A stretch of DNA of 44,805 nt. Origin: Saccharospirillaceae bacterium (GTDB lineage: Bacteria > Pseudomonadota > Gammaproteobacteria > Pseudomonadales > Natronospirillaceae). A program made the position numbers and the translations under genes. Below, one piece after another: positions 9,579 to 17,607 of the stretch. Numbering within the stretch: the stretch's first letter is position 1; each line of letters opens with the position of its first letter. The notes below the pieces were generated by a model, which saw only the letters and a list, made by a program, of their open reading frames with translations, searched no databases and was not told the DNA's origin. The DNA is taken from NCBI GenBank assembly GCA_007116635.1, contig SKIB01000051.1:1-44805 (forward strand), written 5' to 3'.

Positions 9579-11091
9579 ATCCCAGTTCCTTCAGGTAGCC
9601 TTCCATCTCCCCTTCCAGCTCGGCCAGTTGGGCTTTGAGTTGAATGCGCTCAGCCCGTACAGCCATCAGGTCAATTTCTTCCTCTTCTTCAAAGGTATCG
9701 ACATAGCGCGGGATGTTCAGGTTGTAGTCATTCTCTTTGATTTCATCGATGCTGGCGACGTAGGCGTATTTGTCCACGTCGTTTCCAGCGTGATAGGTGG
9801 CTACAATCTTGGCGATATTCTCTACTGTCAGTAGGTTTTGGTTTTTACCGGCTTTGAAGTCGCGGCTGGCGTCGATAAATATCACGTCCGTGTCCGATTT
9901 TTCTTTCTTGAAAATCAGGATTGCCGCCGGAATGCCTGTGCCGTAGAACAGCTTTTCCGGCAGGCCAATCACGGCATCAAGCAGGTTTTCGTCGATCAGT
10001 TGCTTTCGAATTTTGCCTTCGCTTGAACCTCGGAACAGTACACCGTGCGGCACCACCACGCCCATACGCCCTGTTTTGGGTTTCAGGGTTTCAATCATGT
10101 GCAGAATAAAGGCGTAGTCACCTTTGGTTTTCGGCGGTACGCCCCGGCGGAAGCGGCTGAACTTGTCGTGTTCGGCTTCGTCATGGCCCCATTTATCAAG
10201 GCTGAACGGCGGGTTGGCGGTCGCAATGTCGAACAGCATTAGGTCGCCATTTTTATCCAGCAACTTGGGATTGCGGATGGTGTCGCCCCATTCGATTTTG
10301 TGGTTGTCTTCGCCGTGCAGAAACATGTTCATTTTGGCCAGCGACCAGGTGGAGCCAATGGCCTCTTGTCCGTACAGGGCGTATTGCTTGCTGCCGTGGT
10401 TGGTCACAATTTTGCGGCCGCATTTCATTAATAATGAGCCGGAACCACAGGCCGGGTCGCAGATGCTGTCGCCCGGTTGCGGGTCGAGCAGTTCGGCAAT
10501 TAAGTCGGATACTTCGGGCGGGGTGTAAAACTCACCGGCTTTCTGGCCACCACTGGCGGCGAAGTTTTTGATTAAGTATTCGTAGGCGTTACCGATCACA
10601 TCCAGCGTGCCGACGCGGCTGGGTTTAAGGTTCAGTTCAGGCTTGGCAAAGTCTTCCAACAGGTGACGCAGAATGGTGTTCTTTTGCTTTTCTTCGCCCA
10701 GTTTGTCGGTGTTGAAGCTGATGTCTTGGAAAACGCTTTTGCCGGCGTCTTTCAGTTTGGTGCCGTTGGCTTCTTCAATGGCGTGCAGTACCTGGTCGAT
10801 GCGCTCGCCATTGCCGGGTTCGTGGCGGCGTTCGTACAGGGCGTAGAAACTGGCGGTTTTGGGCAGTACAAAGCGCTCATTTTTCATCATTTCTTCGATG
10901 AGTTCCGGCTCGTCGCCGTATTCTTTTTTGTAGCCGTCGTAGTGGTCCTGCCATACATCGGAGATGTATTTGAGGAACAGCATGGTGAGGATGAAATCTT
11001 TGTAGGTGTCGGCGCTGATGGTGCCACGGAAGGTATCGCAGGCATTCCACAGCGCTTTGTTAATGCTGTCTTGGTTAATCTTATCGTTCAT
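9571..11091 (-). CDS. hsdM: Type I restriction-modification DNA adenine methylase HsdM
   Basis: A complete 506-residue N6-adenine methylase of the type I complex, which methylates the site chosen by HsdS using S-adenosylmethionine. The HsdM N-terminal helical domain covers about residues 10-150. The AdoMet motif DPACGSGS is at 212-219 and the catalytic NPPF at 293-296. The C-terminus is a charged coiled segment (EEEEEIDLMAVRAERIQLKA) typical for contact with HsdS. The start ATG has an AAGGA about 9 bases upstream. No disruption is visible, in contrast to the genes that follow it. With a working specificity subunit it could still mark the genome even though restriction appears lost. Confidence 0.93.
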   Translation of the reverse strand: MNDKINQDSINKALWNACDTFRGTISADTYKDFILTMLFLKYISDVWQDHYDGYKKEYGDEPELIEEMMKNERFVLPKTASFYALYERRHEPGNGERIDQVLHAIEEANGTKLKDAGKSVFQDISFNTDKLGEEKQKNTILRHLLEDFAKPELNLKPSRVGTLDVIGNAYEYLIKNFAASGGQKAGEFYTPPEVSDLIAELLDPQPGDSICDPACGSGSLLMKCGRKIVTNHGSKQYALYGQEAIGSTWSLAKMNMFLHGEDNHKIEWGDTIRNPKLLDKNGDLMLFDIATANPPFSLDKWGHDEAEHDKFSRFRRGVPPKTKGDYAFILHMIETLKPKTGRMGVVVPHGVLFRGSSEGKIRKQLIDENLLDAVIGLPEKLFYGTGIPAAILIFKKEKSDTDVIFIDASRDFKAGKNQNLLTVENIAKIVATYHAGNDVDKYAYVASIDEIKENDYNLNIPRYVDTFEEEEEIDLMAVRAERIQLKAQLAELEGEMEGYLKELGYE

Positions 11092-11163
11092 CCATTGTTT
11101 CCTTTTAGTGGGGCCAATTAGTGGCTGGCCCAGTTCAAGTCTTAAATTCGTTGTGCTGGCTGT

Positions 11164-11751
11164 TTAGTGACCATGCGCCTGGTACAAGTCGTTGGCGATT
11201 GCGCCCATCATGCGCTCACCGTTGTTTACTAGCCTCTGAATCAGCCTTTGCTCTTCACCCAAAGTGTTAGCCATCGAAATAATTGCTCGCTGCTTTGTCA
11301 GCGATGGAACAACTATAGGAGCTTCTTCGAGCACACTGCGACGAATGCTTTTTGTTAAGGTGCCTTCGGCATTCTGCTCAAAATAGCGCTGAGCTGGGGT
11401 TTGATTCAGTAACCAGACTAAAAACTCAGGCAGGATGTCTTTCTTTTTAAGGCTAATCACAAAAAAATGTGGTGCAGCAACAGCCTGCTTACCTGTGCTA
11501 GCCAGTGCCTGATCCACCTGTATGACGTAGTTATGGCTGCCTCGCGCGGCCACTAAAATATCACCTGCGGTTAGGTAGCCGGGTTCACGCTTGCCGGTTA
11601 ATTCTGTTTCTAAGCAGTCTGACCAGCGAATCCCTTCGGTTAGTGAAACATCCTTCATCTGAACCGCGACCATAGCAGAGCCAGGAACTTCAGGGATCTT
11701 TCCTCGAAATGGGTAGCCTGCATTGATGGTTGCGATCTGTTTAAGTCTCAC
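11164..11751 (-). CDS. hsdS: Half-length type I specificity subunit (single TRD)
   Basis: A 195-residue protein resembling one target-recognition half of HsdS: RLKQIATINAGYPFRGKI at the start, GYLTAGDILVAARGSHNYVI, FLVWLLNQTPAQRYFEQNAE, then a short helical tail (LTKQRAIISMANTLGEEQRL). It contains one TRD and a partial helical arm. Half-length S proteins can act as dimers in some type I systems, but this form is also commonly annotated as a separate gene immediately upstream of hsdM, as here. The start is GTG at 11751 with AGGA 6 bases before it; no ATG fits better. It is the first gene of the leftward operon, behind a TTGACA promoter candidate. A 72-base gap holding a GGCCA inverted repeat separates it from hsdM. 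Confidence 0.8.
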   Translation of the reverse strand: MRLKQIATINAGYPFRGKIPEVPGSAMVAVQMKDVSLTEGIRWSDCLETELTGKREPGYLTAGDILVAARGSHNYVIQVDQALASTGKQAVAAPHFFVISLKKKDILPEFLVWLLNQTPAQRYFEQNAEGTLTKSIRRSVLEEAPIVVPSLTKQRAIISMANTLGEEQRLIQRLVNNGERMMGAIANDLYQAHGH

Positions 11752-11782
11752 ACCTTTTCCTATTCATAGTCGATGATGCACA

Positions 11783-11812
11783 AATAACCTGTTGGTCCAG
11801 ATTAAATGTCAA
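11783..11812 (-). promoter_or_regulatory. Candidate sigma-70 promoter of the type I RM operon
   Basis: On the minus strand a consensus TTGACA (11807-11812) is followed after 18 bases by GTTATT (11783-11788). It points into the half hsdS gene about 30 bases further on. The -35 box is perfect and the -10 box weak, which fits low constitutive expression. Confidence 0.5.
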
Positions 11813-11863
11813 GCTAAATCCGTTTCATCGCTTTTGATGCAATGAAAGGTTCTCAAGGCTTTT

Positions 11864-12060
11864 AATCGAGCACGCCTTGGGCGGCGAAACCCGATGATGC
11901 CATTGGCCGTTTGCTGCAAGTGGAAACCCAAGAGGGCAACGCGCCACCGCAAATTACGGTGATGCACTTCTTCCCTGATCGCTTAAGCAGCACGGCGGGT
12001 GTTACCGATGGCCAGGGCGGCAGCCCAAGCAATCACACTCAGGCCAACTGGAACACCTGT
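11864..12060 (+). pseudogene. Second RHS remnant, internally deleted
   Basis: Bases 11864-11894 match 2180-2210 of the left RHS remnant at 30 of 31 positions. Bases 11896-11961 then match the region from 2811 (DAMGRLLQVETQEGN), so about 600 bases present in the left copy are absent. The following stretch (DRLSSTAGVTDGQG) still resembles the RHS core but is degraded. It has no start and cannot encode a product. Same orientation as the left remnant, with the RM operon between them. From 12060 to 12145 nothing recognisable was found. Confidence 0.7.
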
Positions 12061-12145
12061 TTCAGCCACCGACTAAAAGCAATCAGCAGACGGGGCTTCG
12101 AAATGCACTTATTAGGGCTCCTCACTATCCATTTAGCCAAGTGGC

Positions 12146-12412
12146 TTAATAATGGTAGCGACACGAAATAACCGTAATTGCCTGATCATCAACAGCATAA
12201 GCCAGTCTGTTTGTATCATCGATCCGTCGAGACCAAAAACCAGACAGGTTTTCCTTTAAGGGTTCTGGCTTACCGATACCTTCAAAAGGTGAGCGCTTAA
12301 CATCATTAATGATTTTATTGATCCGTTTGAGTGTTTTCTTATCCTGTGTTTGCCAGTACAGGTAGTCAGCCCAAGATTCATCTGTCCATGACAGTAAAGG
12401 ATTACTCATCAA
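12146..12412 (-). CDS. yoeB: YoeB-family mRNA interferase toxin
   Basis: An 88-residue toxin very close to E. coli YoeB, which binds the ribosome and cleaves mRNA in the A site. Recognisable blocks are SWADYLYWQTQDKKTLKRIN, SPFEGIGKPEPLKENLSGFW and the C-terminal CRYHY. Residues matching the known catalytic set are present: E50 (GKPEPL), R69 (TNRLAY), H87 and Y88. Length is normal (84 in E. coli, plus a few N-terminal residues). It overlaps the antitoxin gene by 11 bases, so translation is coupled and toxin is made only with antitoxin. The second ATG codon could equally be the start. The toxin looks active. Confidence 0.93.
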   Translation of the reverse strand: MMSNPLLSWTDESWADYLYWQTQDKKTLKRINKIINDVKRSPFEGIGKPEPLKENLSGFWSRRIDDTNRLAYAVDDQAITVISCRYHY

Positions 12413-12656
12413 TCAGATCTCTTTGAGTAACTTTTCCCGCTTTGAACTGGGCAATTGAACGGTTTAGATGTTCAGCGTTCGCTGGTGAGCGAAGCAGGTG
12501 TACGGTTTCCATTAGACTATTGTAATAATCCAGCGACATAATCACGGCATCTTCCGCATTACGTCGAGTGATGATGGTTGTATCCGCATCATTCACAACG
12601 GTATCCAAGATTGCTTTTAAGCTATTTCTGGCTTCTGTAAAAGAAACGACTCTCAT
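12402..12656 (-). CDS. yefM: YefM-family antitoxin
   Basis: An antitoxin of the Phd/YefM fold that neutralises YoeB and represses its own operon. The N-terminal DNA-binding segment reads MRVVSFTEARNSLKAILDTV, followed by TIITRRNAEDAVIMSLDYYN and an extended acidic C-terminal tail that would wrap the toxin. The ATG at 12656 is preferred over a GTG two codons upstream, because AGAGGT stands 4 bases before it and it matches the family start. The product is 84 residues. TGTAC-type sites upstream fit autoregulation. The pair sits between the RHS/RM island and hrpA, a common position for island-stabilising modules. Confidence 0.92.
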   Translation of the reverse strand: MRVVSFTEARNSLKAILDTVVNDADTTIITRRNAEDAVIMSLDYYNSLMETVHLLRSPANAEHLNRSIAQFKAGKVTQRDLIDE

Positions 12657-12669
12657 GAACACCTCTACC

Positions 12670-12716
12670 TGTACTGTTTACAAGGCAAGTTTAGTGTTTG
12701 CGGCTCAACTTGTACA
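12670..12716 (-). promoter_or_regulatory. Candidate YefM operator sites (TGTACA-type)
   Basis: Upstream of yefM there is a perfect TGTACA (12711-12716) and a second half-matching element, TGTAC-N3-TTACA (12670-12682). Known YefM proteins bind palindromes with a TGTACA core, so these are plausible autoregulatory sites. A clear -35/-10 pair could not be picked. Confidence 0.45.
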
Positions 12717-12853
12717 GCTAAAGGTACGTGTTTACTGGTTGGCAGCTGGACGGGTCATGCCGAAATAGCTGGACAGACAAATCAAAATACGCACCCCCGA
12801 ACTTGCTTACCCTTGGCACTGAAAGAACAGCACCCAGCTTTTTCCTCGCCAAC

Positions 12854-12882
12854 TGGTCGCTGGCTGCTGGGCTGCGTATAAT
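12854..12882 (+). promoter_or_regulatory. Candidate hrpA promoter (TATAAT)
   Basis: A perfect TATAAT lies at 12877-12882, 22 bases before the chosen hrpA ATG. At 17-base spacing the -35 region reads TGGTCG, a poor match, so this is only a candidate. Confidence 0.3.
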
Positions 12883-12904
12883 GCCGCAGCACACAGAGGT
12901 AGGC

Positions 12905-15900
12905 ATGATGAATACGGTTGAGCAGTTGCGCGCCTTGGCGCCCGATCTTGAACAGGTGATGGCCAGTGATCGCGGCTATTTGCACGGCCGCTATCAGCGG
13001 TTGCTGGACTACGCCAAGCAGGACCGCTTGCAGGCCGAGCCTTTGGCCGAGTTCGCGACTAAGTTGTTGGCTTCGCATCAGCGCTTTTTGCAGCGTCAGC
13101 AGCAGGTGCCAGCGCGTATCGAGTTAAACCAAGACCTGCCCGTTAGTCAGCATGCTGAGCAAATTTTGGCTCATCTGCAGCAGCATCAGGTGTTGGTGCT
13201 GGCCGGTGAAACGGGCTCGGGTAAGACCACCCAGCTGCCCAAGCTGTGCTTAATGGCTGGCCGTGGCCGTACGGGTTTGATCGGCCACACTCAGCCTAGG
13301 CGCTTGGCGGCGCGCACCGTGGCGCAGCGCTTGGCACAAGAGCTGCAAAGCCCCCTGGGTGAGCTGGTGGGCTACAGTGTGCGCTTTGATGACCGCCTGC
13401 AGGCCGACAGCCTGATTCGTTTGATGACCGACGGTATTTTGCTGGCGGAGATCCAGCAGGACCCTTTGCTCAAGGCCTACGACACCCTGATCATCGACGA
13501 AGCCCATGAGCGCAGCCTCAATATTGATTTCTTGTTGGGCTACCTCAAACAGTTATTGCCCAAACGCCCCGACCTGAGGTTGATCATCACCTCGGCCACC
13601 ATTGATACCGCCCGCTTCGCTGAGCATTTTGCCGCGCCGGTGCTGGAGATCCCTGGTCGCAGCTACCCGGTTGATCTGCATTATTGGCCGGATGAGCCCG
13701 ACGAGCTGGAATTGAGCCAACGGGTTTTGGCCGGGGTTGAGCAAATTTTGCATTGGGAAGCCGAGGGCCAAACCCCAAGCCGAGGCGGTGATATTCTGGT
13801 GTTTTTGCCCGGTGAGGCCGACATTCGCGATTGCCACAAGCGCCTTAAAGAAGCCAATTTGCGCCAGCTGGAGATTCTGCCGCTCTACGCCCGCTTATCG
13901 GCCAGTGAGCAGCAACGCATTTTTAATCCCGGCAAGGGCAGGCGGCTGGTGCTCAGCACCAATGTGGCGGAAACCTCGGTCACCGTGCCAGGCATTGCCT
14001 ATGTCATTGACTCGGGCTTGGCACGCATCAGTCGTTACAGTGCCCGTTCCAAGGTGCAGCGCTTGCCGATCGAGGCCATCAGTCAGGCCAGTGCCAACCA
14101 GCGCGCTGGTCGCTGCGGCCGGGTGAGTCATGGTCTGTGTTTGCGGCTCTACAGTGAAGAAGACTTTGCCCGTAGGCCAGCCTTTACCGAGCCTGAGATT
14201 CTGCGCACCAATTTGGCGGCAGTGATTCTTCAAATGCTGCAGTTGCGTCTAGGTCAGGTCGATCAGTTCCCCTTTATTGATCCACCCGATGGCCGCATGA
14301 TCAAAGACGGCTATCAGCTGTTGTATGAGCTGCAAGCGGTGGACGAGCGCAACCAGATTACCGCCCTTGGTAAGCAGTTGGCGCGCCTGCCCATCGACCC
14401 AAGGTTGGGCCGCATGTTGGTGGCGGCCAAGGAGCAGCACTGTCTGGACGAGGTGCTGATTGTGGTTTCCAGCCTAGCGGCGCAAGATGTGCGTGAACGC
14501 CCTGCTAACCTTAGGCCACAGGCCGATCAGGCCCATGCGGTGGATAAGGACCCTGAGTCCGACTTTGCCAGCCTGATCAAGCTTTGGCACCGCTTGCAGC
14601 AGCAATGGCAAGACCTAGGCAGTAACGCCATGCGCCGTTGGTGCCAAAAGAACTTCATCAATTATCTGCGGCTGCGTGAATGGCGCGAGCTGCATCGGCA
14701 AATGCTCTTGGCCTGCAAACAACAGGGTTTGAGCCTGAACAGTTCGCCCGCCAGCTACGCTCAGTTGCACACTGCCTTGGCGGCGGGCTTGCTCAGTCAG
14801 GTGGCCATGTGGCAGGAGCAACGCCAGTATCTCACCGCTCGTAATCGTCAGTGTGTGATTTTCCCCGGTTCGAATTTGGCCAAACGCTCGCCAAAATGGT
14901 TGATCGCCGCCGAAATGGTGGAAACCTCTGAGCTGTTCGCTCGCTATGTGGCCCGTATCGAGCCGGAATGGCTGGAGCCCTTGGCGCAGCACTTGGTTAA
15001 AAAGCACTACAGCGAACCCAGCTGGCAGCAAAAGCGCGGTCAGGTCATGGCGTTGGAAAGTCAAAAGCTGTACGGCCTGCCCATCATTGCCGGGCGCAAG
15101 GTCAACTTTGCCAAGATCGACCCGCCCTTGGCGCGTGAGATCTTCATTCGTCAGGCCTTGGTTGAGCAGCAATACCAGCAGCCGCCCGCCGCCTTGCGAG
15201 CCAACTGGCAACTGATCCGTGAAATCGAAGACCTCGAAAACCGCCAGCGGCGACGCGACCTGTTGGTGGATGATGAATTATTGTTTGCCTTCTACGATCA
15301 GCGCTTGCCAGCGGACATCTGTAATTCGCGCAGCTTTGCTGCCCTGCTCAAGCAGCAACCTCAGCTGATCCGCATGAGTCGTGAGAATTTGTTGGCTCAG
15401 CAAGCGGATTTCAGTGCCCAGCACTACCCAGATCAGCTACAACTTGGGCGTTTGGCCCTGCCCTTGGATTACCAGTTCCAACCCGGTAAAGAAGAGGACG
15501 GCATCACTCTCACCGTGCCCATTGGCGCGCTGCGCCAGTTGCCCCCCGAGCAACTGGACTGGTTGGTGCCCGGCGCCTTGAAAGACAAATGCATCGCCAT
15601 GATCAAGGCGCTGCCCAAACAACTGCGCAAAACACTGGTGCCGGTGCCGGACTTGGTGGAGGCATTGCTGCCCATTTTACCCAGGGGGGAAATGCCCCTG
15701 ACGCAGGCCCTGTCCAAGGCCATTTATCAGCTCAAACAGGTGCGCATTGCCGAGCAAGAGTGGGACACCAGCCGATTGCCTGAGCATCACCGCTTGCGCA
15801 TCAAGGTGGTCAATGCCTCGGGCGAGGTGGTGAAAACCGGGCGTGATCTGCTCGAACTGAAAGCTCAGCTGGACGATGTGCCTGTTGAGCAGCTGGTGGT

Positions 15901-16786
15901 CAGTAGCGATCACAGCATTGAGCGCAGCGGTTTGACCAGCTGGCATGGCTCTGCCCTGCCAGAGACCTACCAGTATCAGCAGGCCGGTTTTAGCATTCAG
16001 GCTTACCCAGCTCTGGTACCCGAGGGCAAGGGCTTGGCGATCAAGCTGTTTGACCATCAGCAGTACGCTTGGCGGCAGCACCAGCAGGGCTTGGTGCGTT
16101 GGGCGCGCCTGTCTTTGCCAGAGCAAGAAAAGTACCTGCAGCAGCAGATCCCCAACTTTAAGCAGGCGGCGCTGTATTTTGCCCCCTTTGGCCAAGCGCA
16201 AGCCCTGATGGAAGACCTATTACAAGCCGCCTTCATGCGCGTCTTTGCTGCGGATTGGCGGCAGTTGCCGCGTTGCCCGCAGGCCTTTGCCGAGCAATTG
16301 CAGCAAGGCCGAGCTCAGGTCATCGAGCAGGGGCTACAGTTGGGCGCGCAGTTGGAGCAAATTTTGGCGCTGCACCACCGCTTGGCCAAACAGCTCAAGG
16401 GTAAGGTCAGTCTGGTGACCGCCTTTATGTTCAGCGACATCAAGGCGCAGTTGGCCGAGCTGATTTACCCTGGTTTCATCAGCAAAACCCCGCCGGAATG
16501 GTTTGAGCACCTACCGCGCTATTTGCAAGCCTGCGACCTGCGCCTGAACCGCGCCAGTGGCATCAATGCGCGGGAGCAACATTGGGTGGAGCAGCTGCGT
16601 CAGTATCAGTTGCGTTATCAGCAACGCTTGAATGAGCAGCAAAAGGTGCTGCAATTCGACCCCGAGCTGGAAAAGTTCCGCTGGCTGCTTGAGGAATATC
16701 GGGTTTCGCTCTTTGCCCAGTCCTTGGGCACCAGTGAGCCTGTGTCGGACAAGCGCTTGGAAAAACAGTGGCAGTTGGTGAGCTAG
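12905..16786 (+). CDS. hrpA: ATP-dependent RNA helicase HrpA
   Basis: A DEAH-box RNA helicase of 1293 residues, close to the 1300 of E. coli HrpA, which acts on mRNA and rescues collided ribosomes. Motifs in order: GETGSGKT at 101-108, TQPRR, DEAH at 198-201, SATID, and QRAGRCGR at 399-406. These are followed by the helicase-associated OB region and the long C-terminal DUF3418 domain specific to HrpA. The open frame extends 59 codons further upstream. The ATG at 12905 (or the next at 12908) is chosen because AGAGG precedes it and homology begins with TVEQLRALAPDL; the extra upstream residues run through the promoter region. The coding sequence is intact, monocistronic, and GC-richer than the neighbouring island. 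Confidence 0.93.
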   Translation: MMNTVEQLRALAPDLEQVMASDRGYLHGRYQRLLDYAKQDRLQAEPLAEFATKLLASHQRFLQRQQQVPARIELNQDLPVSQHAEQILAHLQQHQVLVLAGETGSGKTTQLPKLCLMAGRGRTGLIGHTQPRRLAARTVAQRLAQELQSPLGELVGYSVRFDDRLQADSLIRLMTDGILLAEIQQDPLLKAYDTLIIDEAHERSLNIDFLLGYLKQLLPKRPDLRLIITSATIDTARFAEHFAAPVLEIPGRSYPVDLHYWPDEPDELELSQRVLAGVEQILHWEAEGQTPSRGGDILVFLPGEADIRDCHKRLKEANLRQLEILPLYARLSASEQQRIFNPGKGRRLVLSTNVAETSVTVPGIAYVIDSGLARISRYSARSKVQRLPIEAISQASANQRAGRCGRVSHGLCLRLYSEEDFARRPAFTEPEILRTNLAAVILQMLQLRLGQVDQFPFIDPPDGRMIKDGYQLLYELQAVDERNQITALGKQLARLPIDPRLGRMLVAAKEQHCLDEVLIVVSSLAAQDVRERPANLRPQADQAHAVDKDPESDFASLIKLWHRLQQQWQDLGSNAMRRWCQKNFINYLRLREWRELHRQMLLACKQQGLSLNSSPASYAQLHTALAAGLLSQVAMWQEQRQYLTARNRQCVIFPGSNLAKRSPKWLIAAEMVETSELFARYVARIEPEWLEPLAQHLVKKHYSEPSWQQKRGQVMALESQKLYGLPIIAGRKVNFAKIDPPLAREIFIRQALVEQQYQQPPAALRANWQLIREIEDLENRQRRRDLLVDDELLFAFYDQRLPADICNSRSFAALLKQQPQLIRMSRENLLAQQADFSAQHYPDQLQLGRLALPLDYQFQPGKEEDGITLTVPIGALRQLPPEQLDWLVPGALKDKCIAMIKALPKQLRKTLVPVPDLVEALLPILPRGEMPLTQALSKAIYQLKQVRIAEQEWDTSRLPEHHRLRIKVVNASGEVVKTGRDLLELKAQLDDVPVEQLVVSSDHSIERSGLTSWHGSALPETYQYQQAGFSIQAYPALVPEGKGLAIKLFDHQQYAWRQHQQGLVRWARLSLPEQEKYLQQQIPNFKQAALYFAPFGQAQALMEDLLQAAFMRVFAADWRQLPRCPQAFAEQLQQGRAQVIEQGLQLGAQLEQILALHHRLAKQLKGKVSLVTAFMFSDIKAQLAELIYPGFISKTPPEWFEHLPRYLQACDLRLNRASGINAREQHWVEQLRQYQLRYQQRLNEQQKVLQFDPELEKFRWLLEEYRVSLFAQSLGTSEPVSDKRLEKQWQLVS

Positions 16787-16973
16787 CGCAGGGCGCTGGA
16801 TTCTGTGATTACTCATCTGGCTGTTCATCAACTGCCACTGCCCAAGGACTCATTCTGGCCTCATGCATGGCCGGTTTGCGATCCTCACTGATCCAATGGC
16901 GGTTACTTGGCGCATAACTTGGGTAATCAGCGTTTTTAAAGAAAGTTGTTATCCAGCCATTAGGAGTAGGTCT

Positions 16974-17144
16974 ATGTTGTCATGGTTCAAAGCCAAGCCA
17001 GAAAAGAAGTTGCAGCAGCAGTACGAAGCCAAGTTGGCGGAAGCTCAGCACGCGCAGCGTAACGGCGATATGCGGCTCTTTGCGGAAAAGTCCGCCGAGG
17101 CCGATGCCATTTACCAGCGGCTGCAACAGTTGTTGAATCCATAA
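16974..17144 (+). CDS. DUF6435-family small protein
   Basis: A 56-residue protein starting MLSWFKAKPEKKLQQQYEAK and continuing QRNGDMRLFAEKSAEADAIY, matching the short DUF6435 family found in many gammaproteobacteria. The function is unknown. The start is fixed by AGGAG 8 bases upstream; the frame is open for 37 codons before it, but those do not look like protein. It is a charged, mostly helical cytoplasmic protein. Its TAA stop lies inside the first copy of a 28-base direct repeat that opens the adjoining repeat zone. The 187 bases between hrpA and this gene hold nothing recognisable. Confidence 0.8.
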   Translation: MLSWFKAKPEKKLQQQYEAKLAEAQHAQRNGDMRLFAEKSAEADAIYQRLQQLLNP

Positions 17145-17219
17145 GATCTCTTGGTTTGTCGCGGGACTGTCATCCTGCGCTCGTTCCATCTATAAGATCT
17201 CTTGGTTTGTCGCGGGACT
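17141..17219. repeat. 28-bp direct repeat, period 51
   Basis: Identical 28-base segments at 17141-17168 and 17192-17219 (beginning ataagatctcttgg), separated by 23 bases that include gtcatcctgcg. The stop codon of the DUF6435 gene is within the first copy, so the duplication starts exactly at the gene end. Segments like gtcatcctgcg recur in the hairpins further along this zone. Confidence 0.85.
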
Positions 17220-17239
17220 ACCGTTCTCCGCCCAGTCGC

Positions 17240-17607
17240 TGGTCTGGCAACTGCGCTCTCGGGGACGCTATTCGCCGTCCTGGCCGCTTGACGGCGTCCA
17301 TCCTTGGCCGCCGGCACCCCTCGACCCCAGTTCCCAGCCCGCTCCTCGGGCTGGTTTGTCACCAATTCATAAAGCACCACTGCAATAACTCTAGCCAGCC
17401 CTGCGATCAGCGGGTGCTGGCTTGTGGTCGTCGGCGGCGTCAGGAGCACGGGGATGTGCGGATGCGAATGCCCATGGATGGCGCAAGCGCTCATGGCGGG
17501 CTATCACCCTGCGCGCAGTCGCAGGGTCTGTAAAAGAAGCAGCGCGCCGCGAATGCTCGCCAGAGGCCACAAGGCAGCAACCGCAGCAGGGCTGGCGCAG
17601 CCCTTGA
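17240..17607. repeat. Composite interspersed repeat, modules A-B-C (copy 1)
   Basis: Three modules recur at the right end of the window in the same order and orientation: A (17240-17340, beginning tggtctggcaactgcgct and ending ttcccagccc), B (17433-17490, ggcggcgtcaggagcac to gcgcaagcgc) and C (17540-17607, cagcgcgccgcgaatgctcg onward). The modules are about 80-95% alike between copies while the spacers differ, so the modules rather than the whole block are maintained. Between B and C lies a perfect 8-bp hairpin (17506-17527, accctgcg/cgcagggt), and after C a second (17621-17642, atcctgcg/cgcaggat). Open frames across the modules on both strands are low-complexity, Arg/Pro-rich and look spurious. 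Confidence 0.8.

Noticed and set aside
3466-11751. A new kind of defence system.
   Set aside because: The gene set (HsdS, HsdM, DUF1016, Fic, HsdS, AlbA_2, RhuM, HsdR, YgjP-type peptidase) is a known type I restriction neighbourhood; its novelty lies in its state of decay.
12728-12904. A longer N-terminus for HrpA.
   Set aside because: The extra 59 codons run through the promoter candidate; homology and a Shine-Dalgarno support the start at 12905.
17156-17533. Several open frames on both strands in the 17-kb repeat zone (also at 44115-44795).
   Set aside because: They follow the repeat modules, are Arg/Pro/Ser-rich, overlap each other in several frames and have no ribosome binding sites.
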